Assembly (NCBI GenBank): GCA_001792895.1
Contig: MARA01000005.1
Span: 2,170,001-2,234,000 of the forward strand
Length of the DNA: 64,000 nucleotides
Source of the DNA: Lentinus brumalis
Taxonomy: Eukaryota; Basidiomycota; Agaricomycetes; Polyporales; Polyporaceae
Direction of reading: 5' to 3'
Positions 13,985 through 25,095 of this stretch are shown here, piece by piece. How positions within the stretch are numbered: position 1 is the stretch's first letter; the number at the start of each line of letters is the position of its first letter. A model generated the notes under the pieces. The model was not told where the DNA came from and did no database searches. It saw only the letters and a list, made by a program, of their open reading frames with translations. Both the position numbers and the translations under genes were made by a program.

Positions 13985-15233
13985 CTATAAATCATCTATC
14001 CACTTGCTCACCCGCTTGAGCACCTCCGTCCGCTCGGGCTCATGCCACTTGAACACGACGAAGTCGTGGACGGCATCAGGCGGGAAGTCTTCGGTGACCT
14101 TCACACCATCCGCTCTAAGCCTCTCCACGAAAACCTTCGAGTCGTCTAGCAGCCGCTCCGCTCCCCCGGCCACGACGTATGACTCGGGGAATCCCTTGAA
14201 CAGCCCCTCTGCCGGCTTGCACTCAAGGGACACCGGTGAGAGGTAGCGGTTCGTGCGGACAAACTCCCAGTCCATCGGCCCGCGGAGAGACGTGACGGCG
14301 TACTCGCCGAATATCTTCCCCGGGCGGACCACAAAGATGTCGGTAGGTGCGTTCAGGACTGCGCTTGAGTCTGGGCCACTTCGCGACGTCGACAGGTCGA
14401 GCCACGCAGACGCAGTGAGGATGCGACCTGGGGGCGGGAGGGAGCTCACGGGGTTCTCAATGAGATGCAGCGCGAGTGTGACGGCGAGGTTCCCGCCTGC
14501 CGAGTCTCCGGCGACAACAATGTTCTCTGGTGCGAACCCGGCATCCTGCACAACGTAGCGGTATGCGGCAAGTGCGTCGAGGAGTGCAGCGGGAAATGGG
14601 TTCTCTGGGGGGTTCGGGGCGGAGGCCGTGAGGCGATAGTCGGCTGCGAACGTGCGCTGCAGAGTCTGCGAATGCTCCAAGAGCCCTCTCGTGAAGTTTG
14701 CGGTGAGGTCGGATGGATTGGCGGTGCCAATCTGCCTAGGTGGTTAGGTCCAGCACATACATAAAAGGCGCTTCGAGGAAACGTACATGGAAGGCGCCAC
14801 CGTGGAGATGCAGCACGGTCTTCTCGCCCGGGTTCGCCTTGGGACCGGTCCAGGTAGACCCCTTCTTCAGCAACCAGTACCCTGCGATCTTGGCTGGCGT
14901 CGCGCCCGTGATCTCTGCGACGCGACGGACTTCACCGGTAAACAGCTCATCGGGCACGGGTTCCACCCAGACGAACTTGGCATCCACCAGCGCACTGTCT
15001 GACACCTCCGCCAAGGGATCCCTCTTCTTGCGCTTGAGCTCGACCTTGATTGAGAAGAGCTCTTGGAACGCGCGCACAATCATCGCGCGCTTCAACGTCC
15101 ATGTCGGGCGAGGCCGGAGAGATGGGACCAGGTAGCGGACGAGCCAGAGAGGAGCCTTGACGAATACAAACGACGAGACGAAGTACGCGAGGTAGAGTCC
15201 TTTCAGAGGCTGGTAGTTGAGCAGCTTTGCCAT
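13985..15233 (-). CDS. Alpha/beta hydrolase, hormone-sensitive-lipase type
   Basis: Two exons (15233-14787 and 14731-13985) join in phase to 397 residues. A hydrophobic N-terminal segment (GLYLAYFVSSFVFVKAPLWL) suggests a membrane anchor. The oxyanion motif HLHGGAFH spans the splice site. The nucleophile elbow is GDSAGG. The acidic residue is probably in the LLDDSKVF region, and the base is His in DAVHDF. This is the HSL/arylacetamide-deacetylase branch (PF07859) of esterases and lipases. It is convergent with the acyltransferase (about 60 bp between stops), so one gene could add acyl groups and the other remove them, but nothing in the sequence proves a shared substrate. Confidence 0.9.
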
Positions 15234-16094
15234 CCTGTGCGTATCCGACCTCCCCGAGGGATGTGGGAGAGGACGAAGGGGTGGTCGCCGTGGGACATGA
15301 TGTCCAGGAAGGTGTACTGACTTTGATTCCGGTCGTCCGTTCAGGATATCAATATTGCGGGCGATTTGACAGCTCTACTGATAGTCATGATTCGGAGGTC
15401 CGTGTGGGCGGGTAAGCGGTGCGCAAACGCCAGTGCCACCACGGCGCCACCCGTCCTTTCCCGCATACCCCAAGCATACACTGACACGGTGCTCCTCCTG
15501 GTGGTTATGCGAGCTGTCAGTTGGCCATCGCAACGACTACGCCCGCTCACACACAGATCAGCATGAGTGATAGAGCAAACATCCGAAACCGCCCACGGCG
15601 GAAGTCCTGAGAACGTATCCCCCGAGAACGTATACGTATCTGACACAATCTTTCGTAAGTGTACAGAATCAGAACTCCCTCCTTAGCACGGGCGTCGGCC
15701 TTATGCTCCGTTGCTTCCTCTTTGCCTCGGGCTTCTTGCGTAGCGATATCCTACTCATCATGATCAACAGCTAAAGAGAATGCCTGAGCTATGGCCTTAG
15801 TGCAGCGACGCTCCTCGTCAATTTGCAAACACTTGCATCCCCACCGCCCGCGGGAATCGTCCGATGGTAGATTGCCAATACAGCCTAGAGATCACGGCTA
15901 TTTCTCGGTATGGGCAAAGTCCTGACGCGCCCAGACGAACAGTCGCCGTTGAACAGCGCATGTGGTTCCCGAGCGGCGAGGGCCGAGGGGCTCCTTGCTT
16001 GTGCGCTGCGGGGTTGATGCAATGTTGCATCTGACTGTCATAAACTGCCCGGAAGGCCCACGCCCCTCCTCCGCCCTCCTTCAGCCCCGCCCCC
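15234..16094. other. Intergenic region between divergent genes
   Basis: About 860 bp separate the hydrolase start (-) and the 7-TM gene start (+). Short open frames are present on both strands, but none has a domain or plausible splicing. It probably contains both promoters. Confidence 0.5.
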
Positions 16095-17533
16095 ATGGCC
16101 CGTCCGAATTTCCCCATCGACGAGTCATACCTCATCGCAGGATGGCTTGAATCGTTCTTCTGGGGTATGTTATTCGTTATCGCTTCATGTGCCTGACATT
16201 GACTGACATGCCTATGTCGCGCAGGCTTCTACACACTGCTGTTTGGCATGTCCATGTATGTCATCTACCAGAAGCGCAGGGAAGCAGTCAACATCTTTAC
16301 CACGGTCTCGATTGTGCTTCTGTGAGTGTTTCCGACCCTTCTGGTTCAAGGGGGAGACTAAGAGCATACGCGCAGGTATGTTCTCGCGACGATACACATG
16401 TCACTCGCACTCGTTCGTTTGATTCAAGGTTTCATCTTCTACCGCGACACCATCACGCCCATCCTGTACTTCGCCAACATTTCCGTCCGCCTGAACATGG
16501 CCAAGGACTACATCTACATTACCAACGTACGTCTCTCGTAGCCGCGCTACCGTCTGACATCCCCTCAGTCCCACACCCGCAGTTGGTATTAGGTGACTTG
16601 GTCGTCGTGTGGCGGATGTACGTGGTCTGGGGCAAGAACCCATGGGTCGTCGTCTTCCCTCTGATCATGACCGCCGGCGAACTGAGTGAGTACACCGAAC
16701 GTCGGCCGTGTACTCTGATAATGAGTGCTCTTCACCAGTCTCCGGCTACGGCGCCATCTCCCAATGGCTTCTCCCGCACCCCAATCCGCCCACTATGATA
16801 AAATGGGGTACCTCCATGTACGTCCTGTCTATGGCCACGAACATCCTCGTCACCGCTGCGATCGCGTCTCGTATCTGGTATGGTTTATCCTCCGTCACTT
16901 CCGCTCAGAACAGATCTCTGACTGACCGCTGGGATGCCGTGATAGGTATGTTACGAGACGCACTCAGGCCGTCATGGGCGAGGAAGGCAGCAACCGCTAC
17001 AGCCGCGTCATACTCCTGATCGTCGAATCTGGTGCCCTTATTGCAGCGGCGAAGCTCATCGAATTCACATTGTTCAAGCTCGCGCCCGTCGACGGCCTTG
17101 TCGGTCTAAACGCAATGTACATCGTCTACGAAAGCATGCCCCAGCTCACGGTAAGTCTTACATGCCTCCTTTCTTCCGCGCTCTCTCGCACCTCGATCAT
17201 CCGGTGCTCATGTAAAGCACGTGTCCTCTACAGGGTCTGGTCCCAACGGCGATCGTCTACGCCGTCAACAACGGCTTCACGAACAAAGACGACTACTACA
17301 CCTCGCATGAGCCAAAGTCCATGCTCGTCTTTGGCAGTCGCTCCGGCTTCGCCACCGCAACGGAGCCCACAGCGTACGACAACAGCTCGCTCTCCACCGT
17401 CGGATTTGCTTCCCCATCCCCGGACGACCTCACGAAGCGCCGCAAGTCCGCACCCAAGATGGACGAGAAGATCGAGCTCGCGCCGCATTCGTCCACGCGC
17501 ACCTCTGCATCTATCGTCGAGTCGCCTGTCTAA
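16095..17533 (+). CDS. Seven-transmembrane protein, Agaricomycete orphan family
   Basis: Seven exons (16095-16164, 16225-16321, 16376-16526, 16583-16685, 16739-16877, 16946-17150, 17234-17533) give 354 residues. About seven hydrophobic helices are visible, including FYTLLFGMSMYVIY, TTVSIVLLYVLATIHMSLAL, VLGDLVVVWRMYVVW, YVLSMATNILVTAAIASRIW and VILLIVESGALIAAAKLIEF. A Ser/Thr-rich hydrophilic tail follows (KSMLVFGSRSGFATATEP onward). This pattern is seen in a large, expanded and uncharacterised Agaricomycete family; a receptor-like role is often supposed but not shown. It is not a clear pheromone receptor (STE3). Topology is confident, function is not. Confidence 0.85.
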
Positions 17534-18023
17534 TTAAAGCGTACGCTATGCATTGTGGCTTGCGAGGCATGGACCTGCCTACACATGGCGGGTGGCCGCG
17601 CTGGTTGGTAAGTCGGTCGGCGGTGTTCATATTGTTATATAGCCTTCCCAGTTCGTCGTGTGTTGTTATGATTGTACTTAGATGTACTAGCTGCAACTTC
17701 AAAGTGCAGCAGTAGTTGCTGATGATTCTTTATGGACATCAATGTACTGTTATGCGATACCCAGCACTGTACTTGCTTGTAGAGTGCAACTTGCTGACTT
17801 GCCTTCATGATGGAAAATGACCCGACCCTAGTCTCCCCTAGGGAGACGTAAAATATGATCTATGGCGGGGGAAAGGACGATAAGCCGACCCATGGTGTCG
17901 CTCGTGAAGCGTCTCTCAAAGTATGACATTCCATTGCTGGTGAGAACCACATGATACACTGACTCTCCACCATGTACTAGTACATAGCGTACTCGGAATA
18001 GTTCAGGACGCGAACGAACAAGC
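17534..18023. other. Intergenic region between convergent genes
   Basis: Shared 3' flank of the 7-TM gene and the aldo-keto reductase. A short inverted word, ctccctagggag, lies near 17835-17846. No gene is supported. Confidence 0.45.
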
Positions 18024-19877
18024 CTAGTACGGGAGAGGCCCAGGCTTGATGGGTGCTGGCGCCTTGACGAACTTCACCGGGGCAGTTGACCTGACGAAGA
18101 AGTTTCCAACGCCGTCACCAAGTGCTGGATTGGTACCGAAGTACTCGTTATATGGGAAGCCCAATGTGAACGGCGCGGCGTCCTCGAGGGTCTTGATCTG
18201 CTCCGGGGTCAGCTCGATCTCCAAGCCCTGCACGCACCGCACGATCAGTGATCCCTTCCGCACATGGCATACACCCATCTGCACATACCTTGAAGACTTC
18301 CTGCAGCTGCTCGGGCTTCCGCCCACCGACGAGGGGGAAGACATACGGGGCCTTGTGCAGCGCCCAGGCAATCGCGACCGAGCAGAGCGACACGCCCTCG
18401 CCGATCTCCGCAGCGACCTTCTCGAGCGCGGCGCTGACCGCCTTCTCCTCCGGGCTTTGCTGCGTGCGCCCGTACCGGAAGGCCCCCCGCGACTTGATCT
18501 CCGCCTCCGTCTTGTACATGCCCTGCAGTCAAAGCACGAGTCAGCTTACGCAAGAGCGAGACGGATGGTACGGACGTACCTGCCCGAGGACGCCCCACGG
18601 TGCGACGGCCATGCCCTCCGCGAGGCACATGGGCAAGATCTCGCGCTCCAGGTCACGAAGCGTGAGACTCCATTGGCCTTGATCTGAGCAGGCGGCACGA
18701 GTAGTCAGCGGAGGAGTACTGAGATCGCTGGGGCTATGGGTACGTACACACGACGAACTGCGCCATCCCATGCGCGCGGGCGTATTCGTTCGCCTTGACG
18801 ACGATCCAAGCTGCCCAACGGAACACATGTGAGTACAGGTCGCCGGTCGACCGTGCAGGAGCGACTTGCCAGGTGTGTCAGAGATGCCCAGGTATAGGAC
18901 TTTGCCTGCCTTCACGAGCGAGTCCAGGGCTTGCATGATCTCGGGAATTGAAGTCGAGTAGTCCCACCTGATATGAAATTGATCAGCGGCGAGACATAGA
19001 CAGGAGACAGTCGCACAAGTGGAGGTAGAGTATATCAATGTAGCTCGTTTGCAGCTTTTTGAGACTGTCCTCGACCTAGAGAGGTGCCGAACAGTCTGAG
19101 ATACGTCCATATTTTCGTTGTCATTATCACTCACCGACAGCATCAGGCTCTTTCGGTGGTTCCCCTGGTAGTTAACCTGCAATACGGTCAGCCGCTTCGC
19201 TGCAGCTTCCCCACGAAACCGGGCCAACCTTGAGCTTGACTTTCGGGTCCGGGTTCTTGTACCCAATCGTGTACTTCGTGGCGACCACCAGTTGGTCCCG
19301 GTTCTCCCGAGCTTTCATCCACTCGCCGAGGAATATCTCGCTCTTCCGCGTCCCGTCAGAAGCCCACTTAAGGGTACCTATGACTCGATGGACGCACCTG
19401 TCCATCTTGGTAGCTGTTCGCGGTGTCGATGAAATTGCCACCGTTCTCATAGTAGGTGTCCAGGAACTAGCGACATATGTTGTCAGAATTACGCACGTGT
19501 ACGATGGACCGTCTTACAACATTACCTTGAAAGAAGCCTCTTGGTCCGACGCTGGATGAAGCATATTTCAGACTTCCGTCAGAGACGAGTTCCGAGGCCC
19601 TGCAACTCACTTCCGACCAACGCTGCTCCCCAGGCCTCCCCGAGAGACATTGCGCCGAGGCACAACGGGGAGACGCGCACTGAGGACAAGTAGTCAACCA
19701 ATGTGCATCTTACAGGGAAAGTGCGCGGGTAACATACCGCCTGCAGAAGGGGATAAGAGCTATAGTCCAGGATGTCAATTGTACCAGGAGGCTAACTCAG
19801 GGGTACTGCTACTAGCAAGAGGAGTCACCACTTACTCTGTAACGGCCCAACTCGCTGTTAGATGTTGCAGAAGCCAT
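18024..19877 (-). CDS. Aldo-keto reductase, aryl-alcohol dehydrogenase type
   Basis: A gene of about a dozen exons on the minus strand, starting at the ATG at 19877 (MASATSNSELGRYR). Recognisable blocks in order are VRVSPLCLGAMSLGEAWG, NGGNFIDTANSYQDGQSE (catalytic Asp and Tyr), FLGEWMKARENRDQLVVATK (catalytic Lys), VEDSLKKLQTSYIDILYLHL (His position) and SVAIAWALHKAPYVFPLVGG near the cofactor site. It matches fungal NADPH-dependent aryl-alcohol dehydrogenases (AAD, aldo-keto reductase superfamily), which reduce aromatic aldehydes and ketones; white-rot fungi use them in lignin-aromatic turnover. The second exon is about 22 nt. The intron after GISDTP begins with GC rather than GT. Small exon borders are less certain than the ends. 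Confidence 0.88.
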
Positions 19878-20130
19878 TTGGACGAAGTGTTGTGTGTATA
19901 GGCACGGCGACGGGCGATGGAGTCGATGGCCATACTTCCAAGACATGGCTGGGTTTATATATCTCGACCTGGGCTAACTATTATTAGCGGGATTGACCAT
20001 GTTTCTCAGCGTACTTGTGCTGTTCAAGCGCATTCGCAGGCCACGCATGGTCATGCGATGACTATCTCATCCCGGTCGGACCTGCTGTGACTGGCAGAGT
20101 GAGAGAAATCTCATCATCGGGCGGAGTTGT

Positions 20131-20210
20131 GAGGCTTCGGGGCCGCCTCACCTAGACAAATGCATGTCGGGAGGCTTCGGGGCCGCCTTACCCGTAAAAA
20201 TGCATGTCGG
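20131..20210. repeat. Tandem duplication of a 40-bp unit
   Basis: Two adjacent 40-bp copies, 20131-20170 and 20171-20210, both begin gaggcttcggggccgcct and end aaatgcatgtcgg. They differ at only a few internal positions. Each unit starts with a GC-rich imperfect palindrome (gaggc...gcctc). Seen directly in the sequence. Confidence 0.9.
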
Positions 20211-21703
20211 TCGTCGCCCTCCCATCCCGACCGAGGCGTCAATCTTCAAGGTTCCAGTCCTGCGTCGGAGGGAGCCTTATGCTGTACAAGACTTGATTTG
20301 AAGTACAAACGGTCCGGGGAAGGACTTGGCGTTGAGTATGAAGTCTGATCGCACTGGACAAGAGGCGACGCCGTAAAACGCCTAAACAAGGTATCAGGGG
20401 TCTCCATGAACTTTTGAGATTTCAGCTTGATGCTGTCATGTCATGTCCCTGTATGCTTCAAGGGAAATACATATGTGAGCAGAGATGAGCTGCAAGTATG
20501 TAATTATGACCATGCCAGTACCTAGTGTGAAGTGAATGAGCGTCTAGCTTGCTATATACGGGAGTCTGAGTCCTCTGTCTCTTTGAACTCCTGGAACGGC
20601 GGAGGTCAAGGATTTGTGAGGGTTCGTACTACCCTCTCGTCGCCGGCGAGCTTTCCAATACAGCGCGAAGCACAAAGGAATTATCTCAGACATAGCGTAC
20701 CATCATCATCGATTTCTCACGTCCGCGGAGAGGGAAAAAGGACCGTTGACCAACACGGGCCTGGCAGGAGGCCCCCCTCAGCTTGAAAAACCACTGTTCC
20801 TGTGCAGGTGCACCAGGCCATACACTACCACACACCCTACCGGGATTGGTTCTTCAGCCGCGGCCAAGATGGGAACCGCTAGTGCGAGGCCCCTCGCATG
20901 GCAGGTAAGTATTCGGGCGTTTTGGGCAGGACAAGAGTTGGACAAGAGGCAAGCCAAATGGGTTACTTTTCGGCCGGGTTTTAGGCTGAAAGGAAACCTT
21001 TGGGCCAGCCGCGCTCTGAGACCAGACCTCGCCCGGCGGATATATCTCGCCCTTTCGCCCGAAAAGCGAATTCGACGTGCTTGACCTCCGCGCCCGAAGT
21101 TTCTGATTAGATCGCACTTGCAACCGACTCGAGGCGGACTACAGGACGATCAAATCACGGAGTTTGGTCTTCACTCACGCCTCGGGACCTGGCTACTAGT
21201 CGTCCTCAATTCTGATAGTTTAGTTCCAGTTTAGTTTTTGGGCACACGGAAAAGGAAAGCCACGAGGTGATGGAGGGTGATGGGAACTCGGCAGACCTCG
21301 GTAAGTCTTTGCGTACATTGACGATGATTGACCCTACGTTGAGGTTCTACGAGCGGACTTCAAATATCGATCGTCGCATGCGGCGGCATGCCTTCGTCCA
21401 CGCTGGCTCGCACTCACGTCAAGCATGCACTGGCACTCGTTCTACTTCTCAGTCAAGATTATTCATGGCACGCAGTGTACCAGTAGGTTGCGTGAGCTCG
21501 ACGGCATCATTACGAAGCGCGTACGCTTACTGCAACTCGCCCAGGCGTGAATTGATTTCAGAGTCCGACAATAGTCTCAGGTATATTGCCCGAAAATCGG
21601 GAGCTGATGCTCGCAGTGGCGTTTGATATCATGGCTGCTTTAGGCAACTGCCTAAACGGGCGACGCAAAACTAAACTACACTCGCAAGAATTGAGGACGA
21701 CTA

Positions 21704-22100
21704 CTATCGTGACCCCAGTGTTCGCTCCACCCCCAGTGTTCGCTCAAATTCGCATAGCACACCCATTGTTCATCCCATAATGACGCAGGTTGGCACAATT
21801 GTGCGTGAATGCTTTGCGCATTATTGAAAAAAACAATGCCGCGGATTGAGCGAGATCTCGAGCTTCAATCGACTGAGGAGGCATTTTGGACCATGGGTGT
21901 GGGAATTGGGCGAACACTGGGGTCGCGAGCACTGCGCTCACTCTCATTCCCTCACTTGTCGACGTATAGCCCTCAGATTTGGCACGCAGGTCAGGGTAAA
22001 CGTCTCCGAGGTATGTATAAAGTATGAACATTATCGGAGAGGAGGGGGATGAGATATTCGCAGGACAAGGCTTTCTGGGCGAACACTGGGGACGCGATAG
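21704..22100. mobile_element. Putative MITE with TA-flanked inverted ends
   Basis: The left end reads CTATCGTGACCCCAGTGTT and the right end is its inverted copy, 20 of 23 positions matching (21704-21726 and 22078-22100). Each end is flanked by TA (21702-21703 and 22101-22102), as expected for Tc1/mariner target duplication. The core ccccagtgttcgc also appears as a second inverted pair inside (21731-21743 and 21910-21922), so the ends are doubled. At 397 bp, with no transposase frame, it would be non-autonomous. Assignment to Tc1/mariner rests on the TA flanks alone and is tentative. Confidence 0.6.
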
Positions 22101-22390
22101 TAAGGTTCCACTTACAAGACGCGGCGCCCATGCCGTCGTGAATATCGCTGCGCCACCGCGTGGTTCTGTTCGAAGAGGGATCGGCTAACTCGTGGAACGC
22201 GTGCAATGCTAGACACAGGTCCGCAATCCTGCGCGAGCACGCAGGCACGGAAGCCTGCAGAAGGTTCCTCACAGGCAGTCATCGCTCCCCTCAAAATCCC
22301 TTCGATATCGACACGAGGCTGAGGTGGCTAGGCTAGGCTACCAAACGCCCGCCTTGGAAGACCGCGCTCTATAAAGGATACGGCAACGCC

Positions 22391-24022
22391 ATGCGTCATC
22401 TGCGTACCTCGTGCCCACTCCGGGACACCACACCTCTGAGTCTCACCCACCATGATCACCCGTCCGCCAGTCTCCCCCTCGACATCGCACTGCTCACCCT
22501 CGCTGCGTTGTGCTTGGCTGCATACCGCCTCCTCAGAGTCCCGGCGCATCTGCGACACATCCCTACGGTCCCACTATGGCCCCTTCTTCGAAGCTACCTC
22601 TCGGGGGAAGTCGAGGAGCAACGCGTCAAGCGTCTGGTCCTTCCGTTTGCGAAACAGATGCAGACGGACGTCGTCCTCGTGTTCTGTCTTGGAGACTGGA
22701 TGGTGCAGATCCTGGAGCCCAAGGTATGTCGTTCTGTGTGGGTACCGCCGTTGAGCAGCTGGCTCAATCTCCGCTTAAGCTCGGAAAGCAGCTGCTTGAA
22801 AACCCGTGCATTAGAAAGCAGCCTCAGTCGTCCGACATGCTTCTTTGGCGGTTGATCGGCCACAACAACGTCTTCATGTGCGATGGCGAGATGTGGAAGC
22901 GGCAGTCGAGAATCATGCATGACGCCCTTCGCCAGACCACGCCGATCGACGTCTTCACCCAGCTTGCCCGAACGACGTTCTCCCTCATCGGCGAAGGCGG
23001 AAGGATTCGATGGAGCGAGTTCACCAACCGGTACACTCTGGATGCGGTCGGCACTACCGTCATCGGATATGACTTCGAGGCGCTCATGAAGCCGGACGGG
23101 TCCTTCGTCCAACGGTACCACGAAGTAATGTCCTCCATCGCGAGTCCTCCATACGTCGTCTTCCCTTCGCTCGAGCGTTGGCTGCCCCGTCGTGGCGTCC
23201 GGAAGATGATCGATGACTTCGTCGGGGACTTCTGCTCGCTCCTGCAGGAGAAACGTCTCAACCCTGGAAACGACGTCATTACGTACATGTTCCAGGAACC
23301 TGGGATGACCGAGGTCGAGTTTCGCGACAACTCCATCGTGACATTCATCGGCGGACATGTGAGTAGTTCGTTTCGACCTGAGAAGACTCTGCAGTTAGCT
23401 GACATGCACAATCGCCGCCTAGGACACCACCGCCGGCGCGCTCTCCTCAGCCATCTACTTCTTGGCGCGCTACCCTGAGATTCAGGCCAGGCTCCGAGAG
23501 GAGGTCCTCACCGTGTTGGGCGACGAGGATCCCCGCACGGAGCACTACTCCCGGACTCCCTATCTTAACGCTGTCATTCGCGAGTCTATGCGCTACAACA
23601 CGCCAACGAACGTTACGGTACCTCGGATCGCCGAGGTCCCGTTGCAGGTTGGGGGTCATATGATCCCTGCCAACACCCCCATCGCGCTCAACATGTGCGC
23701 GGCACACCACAACGAATCGGTGTGGAACGCCCCCGAGGCCTTCAATCCGGAGCGCTGGCTCGACGAGGCGAGGTGCGACGCGGGCAACTGGGTCTCCTTC
23801 GGGCTAGGACCACGCAGGTGCCCGGCCCGCAACTTCTCCCTGTACGAGCAGCGCGTCCTCATCAGCATGCTCCTTCGGGAGTATAAGTGGTCGCTTCCCG
23901 CGGATTCCGTTCATCACGACTACCTCAAAAACGGTTTCTCGGCGTTCGCGCTGAGCCTCCCGGACAAGGTCGATATCGACTTCGTCCGAATCGCTGCCGA
24001 CAAGACTTTCACGCCCCTCTGA
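22391..24022 (+). CDS. Cytochrome P450, first of a tandem pair
   Basis: Three exons (22391-22723, 22789-23358, 23423-24022) give 500 residues. The N-terminal hydrophobic anchor is LDIALLTLAALCLAAYRLL. The I-helix oxygen-activation motif is GGHDTTAGA, assembled across the second intron. The K-helix ExxR is ESMR, with the PERW-type motif NPERWLDE after it. The haem loop is FGLGPRRCPARNF with the cysteine thiolate ligand. It is an ER-bound monooxygenase needing a P450 reductase; the substrate is unknown. It shares all intron positions and most sequence with the P450 at 25096. A TATAAAG box ends only about 15 bp before the ATG at 22391, so the annotated start may be upstream of the true transcription start. 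Confidence 0.9.
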
Positions 24023-25095
24023 GCGAACTTCTCTTCTTACGCCATCTTGACACTTCCTGTAGATGTAAATCAGCTGTTGTTTGTTGTACCCTTAGCGTAC
24101 CTCGCCGTGTCGAGGGAGTTGCCCATCGTCATGGTTAAAATATTCCGCGAGATCAAGAACTACAGCGGCATGAACTGTATACGTCCACGTCAGTCAGCCA
24201 GGTACACGGAAAGGCCGCTTTGATATTTTCACCGTTTATACGCTCATGTCCCCGGGCTTGAGCTCGGTACATATCGCCGTTAGCTGGCAGTGGCCGAGGC
24301 TCTGAGTCCTGGGAGAATGCGATAAATCATGATGGAAGCAGTCGCGGAAGGTCGCAGACCGTCCCGCTAGAACTCTTCTTGAAGTTCCTCTCCAGGCACC
24401 CAGATTTGCGAAAGTCGGGATATCTGTCAGTGCGTAACTTCTCGTGCACAACGGACCGGAAAGTACGTATATGTCAAGGACTCAAGATGTCATATCACCC
24501 TGCCACGCCATATCAGCGGAGAATCAGACTGTTCAGACACATCTGACGCGTCCGGCATGCAAGCTAGAAGCGCATCTAAGGTGCCAAAGCTCGCCGCCCA
24601 GTCGCAATCCATAGGACTTATCAAATCGCGCCTGTTACGCTATGCCGTACTAAGGCGTACTCCCCCGGACTAGTCCCGGGTGCTGTCCGGTTTTGCACAA
24701 GATGTCGCCACGGCGGCGTCGTGGCGCTGAACTTGCTCCATCCTCCACGAGGCGTTTGCGGGCAAGGTAAGTAGCAAAGAGGGCTAGTCGGAGGCTCAGT
24801 CGCGTGCACCGTCACCTCGCTTGCGCCCAGACACATCGGCGCGCACATGCGTTCCGTACTGTGTAGCCGGATGTCATGCGAAAGCCGCATGCCAGCACAT
24901 CCAGAGCGCTACTAATGTGCCAATACCGCCACCGCCCGACCTTCTGAAGATCGGTGCAGTGGGAGTATATATGTATCTCGCGGAACAATCCGCGAGATAG
25001 CGCAGTGCGACGGCCGACGATTAAAGCGTCTGAGAGACGGCGGATGCTTTTGGCATCCTTACTCGCCACCACTCTCGACTCTCGAGCAGGGGAAT
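24023..25095. other. Intergenic region between the two P450 genes
   Basis: About 1.07 kb with no supported gene. It contains the terminator of the first P450 and the promoter of the second, including a TATA-like stretch and a perfect palindrome listed separately. Confidence 0.5.
24965..24998 (+). promoter_or_regulatory. TATA stretch followed by a perfect 10-bp hairpin
   Basis: A TATA-like run (gtatatatgtat, about 24964-24975) is followed directly by ATCTCGCGGA, a four-base loop ACAA and the exact inverted copy TCCGCGAGAT (24975-24984 and 24989-24998). It lies about 100 bp before the start of the second P450. It may be a dimeric activator site (CGG half sites spaced as in zinc-cluster factors) or a 5' UTR hairpin. 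The function is inferred. Confidence 0.5.

Larger units (their letters stand above)
19878..22390. other. Gene-poor 2.5-kb region with repeat remnants
   Basis: No coding frame here has a known domain or good splicing support. It contains a 40-bp tandem duplication, a short hairpin (gcgaggcccctcgc near 20884-20897) and a 397-bp inverted-repeat element, each listed separately where it is strong enough. The first few hundred bases should include the aldo-keto reductase promoter. Confidence 0.6.
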
